DNA of 50,951 bases from an uncultured Porphyromonadaceae bacterium (GTDB taxonomy: Bacteria > Bacteroidota > Bacteroidia > Bacteroidales > Muribaculaceae): contig CAMWTI010000005.1 of NCBI GenBank assembly GCA_947177135.1, positions 1 through 50,951 on the forward strand, read 5' to 3'. Both the position numbers and the translations under genes were made by a program. Within the stretch, counting starts at the first letter, position 1. Each line of letters begins with the position of its first letter. Below, in pieces: positions 7,599 to 15,925 of this stretch. The notes under the pieces were generated by a model. It was not told the origin of the DNA and made no database searches. It was given only the letters and a program-made list of their open reading frames with translations.

Positions 7599-10264
7599 GG
7601 GCGGAATTTTTTTGTGCGCCACAGTTCCGACATGGCTCCCGAGGTGGTGGCTGTCGGGGTCTGTGGTTTTGAGTTGATGAAGTTGCTCTGGCGTTTCACG
7701 TTTTCGATCACATAGTCGCTCAGTTCCTTCAGGGTTGTGTTTCCTTTGGTGTCTTTGAGTTTTTTGAGCAGATAGTATGTGAAGAGTCCGTGGTTTTTCT
7801 CGGCATAGGGCAGGGCAGTTTCGTTGCCTGAGGCAGCCGAGAGCACGAGCATATTGCCCTTTGGCGCGGTTTCTTTTGGTTTGATGACCACGGCGCGTGC
7901 CTGGGTGAGCATGTCGCCGTCCTGCTGGCGTTGCGCGCCGCTGAAGCATGCGTCGATGAACACGGCCACCGACCTGGCGTTGAGGTCGCCCAGTTCGGCA
8001 TAGAGCCTCGAGAGCGGATAGCATGTTTCGCTGACGGTTGCGTCGCCGTCGACCGGCAGAATGTAGGCGTCGCGGGTGCGTTCGTCGGGCATTCCGTGTC
8101 CGGCATAGTAGACTATCACGTCGGCGTTTCCGCCCAGGGCGTCGACTCGGTTTCTGAGGTCGGAGACCGCGCGCAGCGTGTTGGCCAGGGTGGCGTTTTC
8201 GAGCAGTGTGACGTTGCGGTCCGGCATGCCCATGACGCTTCGGCAATATTCGGCGAAGGTGGTTCCGTCGTTGTTTGCCGATGCCACGTCGGGCACGTTG
8301 GCATATTCTTCGTTGGCTATGATCAGGGCAACGGAATTTTCAGCCTTTTTGCTGTTGACGGGAATGTTTTCGTCGACGTCGCTTTTTTTCTGGATCGTCA
8401 CCTTTCGGGTGTTGCGGGAGGCGGTTGCCTGTCCATTGTTGCGTCCGCGCAGAATCGAGTTGAAGTCAATGTCGATTTCTGGATATGAGTTGTAGGTCAG
8501 GGCTTTGTCGTTGTCATATGTGTAGGTTTTGCCTCCGGGCGTCACAAATGTGATCGAGGCGATGCGCACTCCGGTCTCGTCGATGAAGTATCGCGGGCTT
8601 CTGAAACTGATGCCTGCAAAGGTGGCTTTGAAGGTTTCTGCCTCGTTGTCCTTCAGCGGCACTTTGACGTAGACCGGGCCATAGTCGGTGTCAATCATGA
8701 ACACTTCGTTGGTGGCGTCGTAAGGTTCGAGTTTGAGGTTGTTGAGGCGGAGTTTCTGTGCATACATGTCGAGGTATTCCTCGGCGCATTTCCGGCTCAG
8801 ACGGTCGTATTCGGCGATCATCGTATTGTCGTTGACGCGTTTGCGGTAGTCGTCAAGCGGTTCGAATTCTTTTTTTGCCGACCATTTTCCCAGAGCTTCG
8901 GTGATATATTCGCGGGCGTATTCCGAATATATCGGAGCTTCCGCTCCGGTTCCAGACGTGAGGTCGGTGAGTCCGGAGGTGGCGAAATTTTTGCCGCCGG
9001 TCTCTGAATAGCTCATCATCGGGGGCATGAACATGTCACTCAGCGGGTCGTGGCCGAGCGCTGTGAGGCGTTCGTTGATGCGACCGAAGGCTTCCTTGTC
9101 TTCAAGACACAGGTAGCAGACTCCGAGCGATTTCATGTATTTGACGGCCATCGGATCCGTGTCGAGCACCTGGCGGAACTGCACGGCGGCAGCGTCGAAG
9201 TAGTTTTTGGCTTGTCGTCGCATGCGTCTGGCCGCCTTTTCGTCGTTTTCGTTGATTGCGCGGTTGAAGTATCCGACGGCCATGTTGTAGTAATTCATGC
9301 CCAGGTGCTTGGCCACGCTCAGTGAATTGGGCTTAAGCTCGCCGAGGGAGGAAAAGACTTCGATGGCCGCTTTGTAGTCGTTGTGGTCTTCGTGGAGTTG
9401 TCCCTGGAGGGTGAGCAGGCGTTCGTCGCGCGGCTTGAGCGCGAGTGCCTTGTTCAGGAATTCCTGAAGGTACTGCGCATGGCCTCCGTCGACACAAGCC
9501 TGTACGCCGATCATCGGCAGCATGTCGTTGGCCGGATACAGCTCGGTGCCGGTCAACATTGTCGATATGGCCAGCGGGTAATTTTTGGCGTTGAGGCAGG
9601 CTTGTCCCATGAAGAGATAGACCTGTTCTCGCCGTTCGGTGGCTCCGGAGGTGAAAAACAGCCGGAAATATTCGATGGCCTTTTCCCATTCCTTGCCGTT
9701 GTAGGCTGACGAGGCCGCTATGTAGGTGATGAATGGAAATACCTGCGGGTTGCGGTTCCAGGTTTCGCCCGCGAACTGCGGGAGCATCTGTATGTCGAGA
9801 TAGGCCCGGGCATATTTATTGAGTTCCTCCTGTCGGCTTTGTCCGGAGTAGAAGAACGCGCCTTTGAACAATTCGGAGTCTATGTCGCGGAGAATCTCTT
9901 TGCATTGCGCATATCCGCGCGAGCCTTCTTCCTGTTGTCCGAGGGCTTCGGTCGTCATTTCGTAGCAACGGTATGCTTCGGGATATATGGTTTCGTTTGC
10001 TTCACCGGCGAATTTCATAAGCTGTATGGCTTTGAATGCTTCACCGCACAAAGTGGCCAGGGAGTCGGGAGTGATTATAGCGGTCGAGTCAGCCGCAAGG
10101 AATTCAGCTGAGTCGGCGGTTTCGGTCATGTCGGTCTGAGCGCCGCCGGCCCCGGGCAGCAGCAACGCCTCGGGCGTCGGCTCCTGAGTGGATGTTAGGG
10201 CCGATGCGCTTCCGATGGCTGTCAGAGTGAAGAGAATGTAGATTGCGTTTTTTCTAAATCTCAT
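7595..10264 (-). CDS. Secreted TPR-caspase family (peptidase C14-like) protein
   Basis: 889 aa; signal peptide MRFRKNAIYILFTLTAIGSASA; TPR-like N-terminal half; NSVALIIANEEYANV, DVIVYYAGHGMPDE (His), SVAVFIDACFSGAQRQ (Cys). Confidence 0.88.
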   Translation of the reverse strand: MRFRKNAIYILFTLTAIGSASALTSTQEPTPEALLLPGAGGAQTDMTETADSAEFLAADSTAIITPDSLATLCGEAFKAIQLMKFAGEANETIYPEAYRCYEMTTEALGQQEEGSRGYAQCKEILRDIDSELFKGAFFYSGQSRQEELNKYARAYLDIQMLPQFAGETWNRNPQVFPFITYIAASSAYNGKEWEKAIEYFRLFFTSGATERREQVYLFMGQACLNAKNYPLAISTMLTGTELYPANDMLPMIGVQACVDGGHAQYLQEFLNKALALKPRDERLLTLQGQLHEDHNDYKAAIEVFSSLGELKPNSLSVAKHLGMNYYNMAVGYFNRAINENDEKAARRMRRQAKNYFDAAAVQFRQVLDTDPMAVKYMKSLGVCYLCLEDKEAFGRINERLTALGHDPLSDMFMPPMMSYSETGGKNFATSGLTDLTSGTGAEAPIYSEYAREYITEALGKWSAKKEFEPLDDYRKRVNDNTMIAEYDRLSRKCAEEYLDMYAQKLRLNNLKLEPYDATNEVFMIDTDYGPVYVKVPLKDNEAETFKATFAGISFRSPRYFIDETGVRIASITFVTPGGKTYTYDNDKALTYNSYPEIDIDFNSILRGRNNGQATASRNTRKVTIQKKSDVDENIPVNSKKAENSVALIIANEEYANVPDVASANNDGTTFAEYCRSVMGMPDRNVTLLENATLANTLRAVSDLRNRVDALGGNADVIVYYAGHGMPDERTRDAYILPVDGDATVSETCYPLSRLYAELGDLNARSVAVFIDACFSGAQRQQDGDMLTQARAVVIKPKETAPKGNMLVLSAASGNETALPYAEKNHGLFTYYLLKKLKDTKGNTTLKELSDYVIENVKRQSNFINSKPQTPTATTSGAMSELWRTKKFRP

Positions 10265-10283
10265 TGCAGGAGTGTAGGGTTAA

Positions 10284-12425
10284 TTAAAAAGCGTCGACGA
10301 ATGTGAGTTCGGTAGTGATGCGCCGGAACTGGCTTCCTTTTCCTTCTGTCACGTTGATGTCGATCCGGTATGAGGTGCGCATGTCCTGCAGTTCTTTGAT
10401 ATTATCCTGCAGGAATCCTTTCACGCCTTGCGCGCGCAGGAATGCGAGCTGTTCGTTCTGGGTGATGCGCCCTTTAGGCGTCACGGTGATTCCGGTCATT
10501 TCTCCATCGTTGTAGACCGGCTCGTCGATGAACTCGCCATAGATTCCGTCATAGATAATGCGTCCGACTATGGGGCTGGCGTCTGCTGTGCCGGAGATTC
10601 TGACGTTGAGCTTTTTGCCGGCCGCAATGTAGCGTGCCAGTTCGCCGTCAAGCGATTTCTTGACCAGTTCGAGCATGGATTTGGCCGCGCCCGACTGTTC
10701 GATACGGTATTTTCCCGGGCCGAAGTCTTCCTGGGCGGTGTAGCCGGGATCTACTTCGTATGTGAATCTGACTTTGTAGTTGAGAATTCTGTTGCCGTTG
10801 GCATCGTAGTCAGGCTCGACTTCGGTCGCCACGGTGATGTTTGTGTGATCGGAAATGACGTTCTGGCTTTTTGCCTCTTCGACCACCTGTTCCTGAATTT
10901 CGCGCAGTTTCAGTTCTTCCATCTGTTGCTGCTGGATGAGTTCGAGCGACACGACCTCTTCCTCTTCATCGTCCTGCATGAAGTTGAGCGGCACGCGGTC
11001 GACGTTGTCATATATGTAGGTCTTGCCGTCGGCGGCGTTCAGCACTTCGGCATATATCAGTTCAAATTTGTCGCCGCTCGTCACGGTGTATTTCGCATTG
11101 GTGAATGTGAGATCTTCAGGATTGGTGAACGCTGTGATGTCGCTTTGCGGCACAGGCAGGTATATGGCAGGCATGTTGTTGAAATCCACTTCAAGCAGTT
11201 CGTGGCGTTCGTCATATTGTCCGAGGGTGATTTCGGCCATCGAGACCATGTCGGGAGCGAGCCTTGTGGCCGCTTCGTCCTCAAGTAGCCGGCGGTGGGC
11301 CGCGCGTGTCTCGTCATTGACACGGAGCTGATATTGCTCAAGTGTTTCTCCCGGCATCATTTTGAGCCATTCGTTCATCTTGCGGTTGACTTCGTCGTCG
11401 ATGAGTTTGGTATAATAAGGTGTCAGATGATACATGCGCTTCACGTCCATTGCCTTGTTGGTGGTGTAGGCCAGCAGTGTGTTTTTGCGGCTGTCGGGAA
11501 TGAAGAGCACGTCTCGGAGCATTCCGTCGGGCACGTTTACAATTTCCCGGTCTTCTTCGGGATCAAGAAGATTGACCACGACGATGTCGGTCGGGGACTT
11601 TGCCACGGCAATGTATTTGCTGTCGAAGTTATATGATGCCGACATGCCGTCGCCGAGGTCATCGACCGTGTTCTTGATCAAGAATGTGCGTGTGTCGTAT
11701 ATGCTGAATGTGCCGTCGTCTGTGAGCACTGCGAATTCGGTATCGTCGTCGGAGAATAGGATTTCTTTTACTCCGCCTTCGAAGTTCCATTTGTGGCGCA
11801 CAGTCTTGCTTTCAAAATTATAGACTGTGACGTTGGCTCCGTCTGTCGTGGCCAAGTGATAGCTGTTGCTGCTGAGGACCATGTCTGAGACCTGATGTTC
11901 GAGCGGCATGCTGTCAAGCGGTTTGAACGATCTTGAGTCGATGATCACGATCGAGTCAGGCGTGGCCAGAAGAATGCGGAGCGCATCGGGCGTGTAGCAG
12001 GCCGCTGTCGGGGACCCTAATTTCTTGATGTTGTGTTTGTGGAGTCTGTGGTTCGGACGGTCTGTGCCATAGACCGATGCGTTTGTCTGTCCTTTTTTGT
12101 TGACAGAAACTGTCACAAAATTGAATCCGGCCGGGTTGATGTCCAGGTCGATGATGTTTCCTCGTGTGAGAGCGATGTTTTTGCCGCGGATTGTGTAGAC
12201 GCTGGAACCGGCATAAGGGTAGGCCACAGTACTGAAGCGTGCGAGTCCTTTTGGTGAATCAGGCAGTTTGAATCTGTATTCCGAGTGGGTGACAACGGTT
12301 TTTTCGTCTTGACCCGTTTTTTCTTCTTTGTCAAATGTTGCGGCGTAGGCCGGAATCATAGAGGCGAGAATCAGTCCCAATGGAAGTGTGTGCCTGATAA
12401 TGTTGGCTGCGGAGTGTGGAATCAT
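10284..12425 (-). CDS. Secreted WD40/beta-propeller-like protein with C-terminal OmpA-like region
   Basis: 713 aa; signal peptide-like N-terminus; repeated strand motifs (YTPDALRILLATPDSIVIID, FSDDDTEFAVLTDDGTFSIYD, YNFDSKYIAVAKSPTDIVVVN); C-term VRISGTADASPI ... NEQLAFLRAQGVKGFL. Confidence 0.65.
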   Translation of the reverse strand: MIPHSAANIIRHTLPLGLILASMIPAYAATFDKEEKTGQDEKTVVTHSEYRFKLPDSPKGLARFSTVAYPYAGSSVYTIRGKNIALTRGNIIDLDINPAGFNFVTVSVNKKGQTNASVYGTDRPNHRLHKHNIKKLGSPTAACYTPDALRILLATPDSIVIIDSRSFKPLDSMPLEHQVSDMVLSSNSYHLATTDGANVTVYNFESKTVRHKWNFEGGVKEILFSDDDTEFAVLTDDGTFSIYDTRTFLIKNTVDDLGDGMSASYNFDSKYIAVAKSPTDIVVVNLLDPEEDREIVNVPDGMLRDVLFIPDSRKNTLLAYTTNKAMDVKRMYHLTPYYTKLIDDEVNRKMNEWLKMMPGETLEQYQLRVNDETRAAHRRLLEDEAATRLAPDMVSMAEITLGQYDERHELLEVDFNNMPAIYLPVPQSDITAFTNPEDLTFTNAKYTVTSGDKFELIYAEVLNAADGKTYIYDNVDRVPLNFMQDDEEEEVVSLELIQQQQMEELKLREIQEQVVEEAKSQNVISDHTNITVATEVEPDYDANGNRILNYKVRFTYEVDPGYTAQEDFGPGKYRIEQSGAAKSMLELVKKSLDGELARYIAAGKKLNVRISGTADASPIVGRIIYDGIYGEFIDEPVYNDGEMTGITVTPKGRITQNEQLAFLRAQGVKGFLQDNIKELQDMRTSYRIDINVTEGKGSQFRRITTELTFVDAF

Positions 12426-12488
12426 TGTGTGTAAAAAATGTGTGATATAAATGTAAGCATTATGGATGTGTGTGGGTTGTTCTTGTGA

Positions 12489-13346
12489 TCAGATTAATCT
12501 GATATATAGCGGGAAGTCGCCGTCCGGGTTTCCGGGAATGGCCTTTTCGGCGATCAGTCTGTTGAGTTTGGTGAGCAGTTCGTCAATCTCAAAGTAATAG
12601 TTTGTCATGATCAGTATGTGGTTTTCAGATGGAGACAGTCCGGAGTTCTGGCATCTGGCGATCGACTGGTCTGGCTGGAGCGCATAGCTTCCCACTGGCT
12701 GCCCGAGTTCTGAAATGCTGACAACTCCGTCGTCTCCAAGCTTGATCACATTGAAATAGATCGGAAATGCCAGGGTGTTTTCAACGGAGAAGAGGATTCC
12801 GTTTCCATCGTTGTGGCTATTGCGGATCACGACCGGTGATTTTTGACTTCCGATGTCGTGTAGGGAATCCGACAGCATGGCATAAAGCCTCTGACTGAGC
12901 AGGTCTACATCGACCTGCACCCGCTCGGCGTCGGGGTCATATGTTGACAATGCGCGTGTCACTTTCCCTTTTTCGATGAAAATTACACCGCTTCCAGAGT
13001 CTGCGGTTTTTCCCATGCGGATTTTGTCATGGACGGTGCCGGAATTGGATCGGGCTTTTTTCTTTGCGTCAAACATGATCCGTGTCACTGTCATCTGTCC
13101 GGGAGTGCGTGCGCTGTATATCTGGCTGTCAATGGAATCGAGCACGTCGATTGATGAATCGTCGCCGATGATTATCAGATCGGCCGGCTTGATCTCCATT
13201 CCAGCTGTTGCTGTGACTGTTTTTGACCCTTGTCGGAGTTTGACATTTCCGCTGACTGACTTGACGGAATAATGAGCCGACGCCTGTGCCAGCCCGAGTA
13301 TGATGGCCGCAAGCATGGAGCAGATGTGTTTCATGTGGCAATTCAT
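12489..13346 (-). CDS. Secreted FecR-like protein with DUF4384-like C-terminus
   Basis: Start at Met overlapping CHASE2 stop (ATGA at 13343-13346); HYSVKSVSGNVKLRQGSKTVTATAGMEIKPADLIIIGDDSSIDVLD resembles FecR/SH3-like fold. Confidence 0.6.
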   Translation of the reverse strand: MNCHMKHICSMLAAIILGLAQASAHYSVKSVSGNVKLRQGSKTVTATAGMEIKPADLIIIGDDSSIDVLDSIDSQIYSARTPGQMTVTRIMFDAKKKARSNSGTVHDKIRMGKTADSGSGVIFIEKGKVTRALSTYDPDAERVQVDVDLLSQRLYAMLSDSLHDIGSQKSPVVIRNSHNDGNGILFSVENTLAFPIYFNVIKLGDDGVVSISELGQPVGSYALQPDQSIARCQNSGLSPSENHILIMTNYYFEIDELLTKLNRLIAEKAIPGNPDGDFPLYIRLI

Positions 13347-14572
13347 GTGGTGTGTCGGTTGTGTGCGGCAGTTGTCCGGCCGCGTTTTCTGAAGTGTGTG
13401 AACAGATTTTGAAAAATATAGCTGCCTCCGATCCATAAGTCGCAGGCAAAGAGTGCGAATGTGAGCATTAGCAGAGAGAACGAGAAGTCGATTATGATCC
13501 GGCGGTCAACAAACATTGAGTAGCCGATGCGTATGATAAGATACAGCACCAGAACCTGGACCACGCGTAGCACAAGGCCTTTGATCTGGACCCTCAGCGA
13601 GAGGCTGGCCAATGACAGCAGGAAACACAGCAGGAATGCCAGTCCGAGATTCAGCCATGACGCGGCAACGGTGTAATAGTTGCCGTTTAGAATGGTGCTG
13701 ATGGCATAGGCATGGATCATCACTCCCGACATTTTGTCAGACAGAGGTGTGCGGTGCATGTCGCCCATCTCGTTCATTGCTCCGACCACCACCACTTTGC
13801 CTTCAACTTCGGCTGGTCTGTCGGGCAGTTCATTCCATGGAATCACGTTGAATGTGCGGCTCGGAAAATCGATGGTCTCGGTTTTGTTTCCGCGTGATTC
13901 GAGGCGTCGGACCGCTTCAGTGTCGGCTTTCCGTGCCAAAGCCACAGCAAACGGGCTGATTGTATTGCCGAATTGTCCATTGAAGCTTACTGGAAAGTCG
14001 CGAATTGTGCTTCCGTCGAATTTCGATGGAAGATTGACTGCGCCATGTGTGATTCTGTTATGATATGTGTTGTAGAAAAACGAATAGTCGTCGACCATAA
14101 AAGTGTCTTGCTGGCCAGGCATGGCGCAGAGTCCGACTGCCAGCACAAGGTGCGGACAATTTTCAATGGCTTGTAGCAGGCGGCTGTCGTCGGCATGAGG
14201 TTCATTGAACGTCACGTCAATTCCCACTGCCGCCGGATTCATGGCTGATAGCATCTCGATAACGTCGGTCACGTCGTCGCGGCTGGTGTTGTCAATGTCG
14301 ACGATAACAATCTTTTCGTCGAGCGTGCGCACCGGGCGTGAGTCGGCTATTATATTGTAGAAATCAGTCATGTTAAAGTCCTTGGTGTCGGAATTAGACA
14401 TGAGGGTTCCAGTCGAGAAGCTGAACGGCTGGGCCAGCACGAAAGACAAAACGAAAGCGAGAGTTGCAATGCCGGCAGCTTTCATAGCGCGTTTCCATCT
14501 TTCGCCATTGAGTCTACTGACAATGGCGGAGAGGTTTGTGTGTGGTTTATGCGTGTGTGACGGCTTGTCCAT
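13343..14572 (-). CDS. CHASE2-domain membrane protein, no cytoplasmic output domain
   Basis: N-term TM (AGIATLAFVLSFVLAQPF), extracytoplasmic KIVIVDIDNTSRDDVTDVIEMLSAMNPAAVGIDVTFNEP ... VVVVGAMNEMGDMHRTPLSDKMSGVMIHAYAISTIL, three C-terminal TM helices; start chosen at ATG 14572 rather than TTG 14590. Confidence 0.8.
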   Translation of the reverse strand: MDKPSHTHKPHTNLSAIVSRLNGERWKRAMKAAGIATLAFVLSFVLAQPFSFSTGTLMSNSDTKDFNMTDFYNIIADSRPVRTLDEKIVIVDIDNTSRDDVTDVIEMLSAMNPAAVGIDVTFNEPHADDSRLLQAIENCPHLVLAVGLCAMPGQQDTFMVDDYSFFYNTYHNRITHGAVNLPSKFDGSTIRDFPVSFNGQFGNTISPFAVALARKADTEAVRRLESRGNKTETIDFPSRTFNVIPWNELPDRPAEVEGKVVVVGAMNEMGDMHRTPLSDKMSGVMIHAYAISTILNGNYYTVAASWLNLGLAFLLCFLLSLASLSLRVQIKGLVLRVVQVLVLYLIIRIGYSMFVDRRIIIDFSFSLLMLTFALFACDLWIGGSYIFQNLFTHFRKRGRTTAAHNRHTT

Positions 14573-14594
14573 AAGTCTGGCATTATTCAATGCG

Positions 14595-14626
14595 CAAAGT
14601 TACGGAATGTTAACTGATTTGCCAAA
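14595..14626 (-). promoter_or_regulatory. Bacteroidetes-type promoter for the CHASE2-caspase operon
   Basis: Minus strand TTTG (14626-14623), 20-nt spacer, TAACTTTG (14602-14595). Confidence 0.7.
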
Positions 14627-14703
14627 TTTATGAAAGAAAATCTGGTGAAATTATGCGGCGTCGGGCATCTGTGGAATAGTCATATGCCCATTTCTGATGT
14701 ATA

Positions 14704-14841
14704 TTATTGGTCGGATTTTTGGTGTTGCTCCCCATCAGAATCTATCAAAGACAGAACTCCGTTTGTGGCATTGTTCAGTATTTCCTTTGTCGCTTGCTCG
14801 CTGAGCAATTGTTTCGACCGGCGCATTTTTCGTTCCATCAT
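14704..14841 (-). pseudogene. Truncated pyridoxamine 5'-phosphate oxidase-family (flavin-binding / Nim-like) gene remnant
   Basis: Minus translation MMERKMRRSKQLLSEQATKEILNNATNGVLSLIDSDGEQHQKSDQ*; start overlaps SMR stop; resembles the MRRxxQxLSEEExxEIL...GVLALxGxDGYPY N-terminus of this family, then terminates. Confidence 0.55.
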
Positions 14842-15161
14842 CCTAATATTTTAAGTCCGATAATCGAAAGGATCAGCGTTGTCAGGAACAGAATCCGCCA
14901 GAATGTGGCCGGCTCGTTGAAAAAAACAATACCGACAACCACAGCGCCGACCGCGCCAATGCCGGTCCACACCGGATAAACAGTGCCGATCGGCAGTTTT
15001 TCGGCGGCTTTTGCCATCAGTCCCATGCTTAATGCAAGTGCGGCGAAAAATCCGAGCCACCATAAGATCTGTTCCTGGCCTGTCGCTGTCTTCGTCTTTC
15101 CAAGACAAAATGTAAAGCCGACTTCCATCAGTCCGGCTAAAATAAGTATAATCCAGTTCAT
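14838..15161 (-). CDS. SMR-family transporter (SugE/Gdx-like)
   Basis: 107 aa MNWIILILAGLMEVGFTFCLGKT...LPIGTVYPVWTGIGAVGAVVVGIVFFNEP. Confidence 0.85.
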   Translation of the reverse strand: MNWIILILAGLMEVGFTFCLGKTKTATGQEQILWWLGFFAALALSMGLMAKAAEKLPIGTVYPVWTGIGAVGAVVVGIVFFNEPATFWRILFLTTLILSIIGLKILG

Positions 15162-15274
15162 AAAAATATAACAATTGCCTTGAGGACTCTAAAAATACAG
15201 TTTTGGCGTAGTTATGTTCCAGACTGCCGCATCATGCAAAAATCGCCAGCCTCAGACAGGAAGAGCGCTCGTTT

Positions 15275-15925
15275 TTATGATTCGCTTTGTTCAGGAAACA
15301 GATTGCAGAATCCCTTTTTGTAAAACTGATAGTACATTCCGATGCGTTCCGGCGTGTCGTTTTCAAGTAGCATAAGCAGCTCTTTGGCAAATTCAAGTGA
15401 AGCCGAGCCATTGGCCGTCACTATATTTTTGTCGCTGATTGCCTGAGCATGGACATATCCGGCAGGATTGGTGTAATTGTCACCACCCCAGAGCCTGAGC
15501 TGCTCCAATCCGTTGCCGGTGTGCCTGACTGTATTGAGAAATCCACATTTAGCCATAAAAGACGCTCCATTGCAGATTGCACCGACAATCTTTCCTTTCT
15601 CGATCGCTTGTCTGACAATTGGCTCGACTTGTCTGGCGACGGGTGTGGTCCAGCCAAAACCGCCGATCAGCACTAACGCGGCATAATCGTCGGGCATCGT
15701 GTCAAATGAATAATCAGGCAAAGTCTTGAATCCACCGATCGACCTCACAGGCTCCATTGTCGGGGCAATTGTTTTATTGATATATTTCGGATCCTCTTTC
15801 AGCGCGGACTCATCGGAAGCGATGGCTTGTGAGAGGTATACGATCTCATGTGCTGCATAGTCCGGCAATAGTATGTATAGGACTTCATTCGCATGCGGCA
15901 TTCCGCAGTTGTTACATAAATTCAT
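15275..15925 (-). CDS. DJ-1/PfpI family (type 1 glutamine amidotransferase-like) protein
   Basis: DDYAALVLIGGFGW, GKIVGAICNGASFMAKCGFL nucleophile-elbow Cys; start at MNLCNNCGMPHANEV. Confidence 0.8.
   Translation of the reverse strand: MNLCNNCGMPHANEVLYILLPDYAAHEIVYLSQAIASDESALKEDPKYINKTIAPTMEPVRSIGGFKTLPDYSFDTMPDDYAALVLIGGFGWTTPVARQVEPIVRQAIEKGKIVGAICNGASFMAKCGFLNTVRHTGNGLEQLRLWGGDNYTNPAGYVHAQAISDKNIVTANGSASLEFAKELLMLLENDTPERIGMYYQFYKKGFCNLFPEQSES

Noticed and set aside
7599-8246. N-terminal extension of the 507-aa ORF 6723..8246
   Set aside because: Arg/His-rich out-of-frame reading of the caspase 3' end; the true start is MIKALIITLAM at 7598 with a signal peptide.
10428-11288. 286-aa plus-strand ORF
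   Set aside because: Antisense to the propeller gene; Phe/Val-rich shadow frame without motifs.
14630-14854. 74-aa plus-strand ORF
   Set aside because: Opposite the PNPOx-like remnant and the CHASE2 promoter; no support as a gene.
15162-15274. Guanidine riboswitch upstream of the SugE/Gdx-like gene
   Set aside because: No paired ACGR loops or other recognisable guanidine riboswitch motif seen in the leader.
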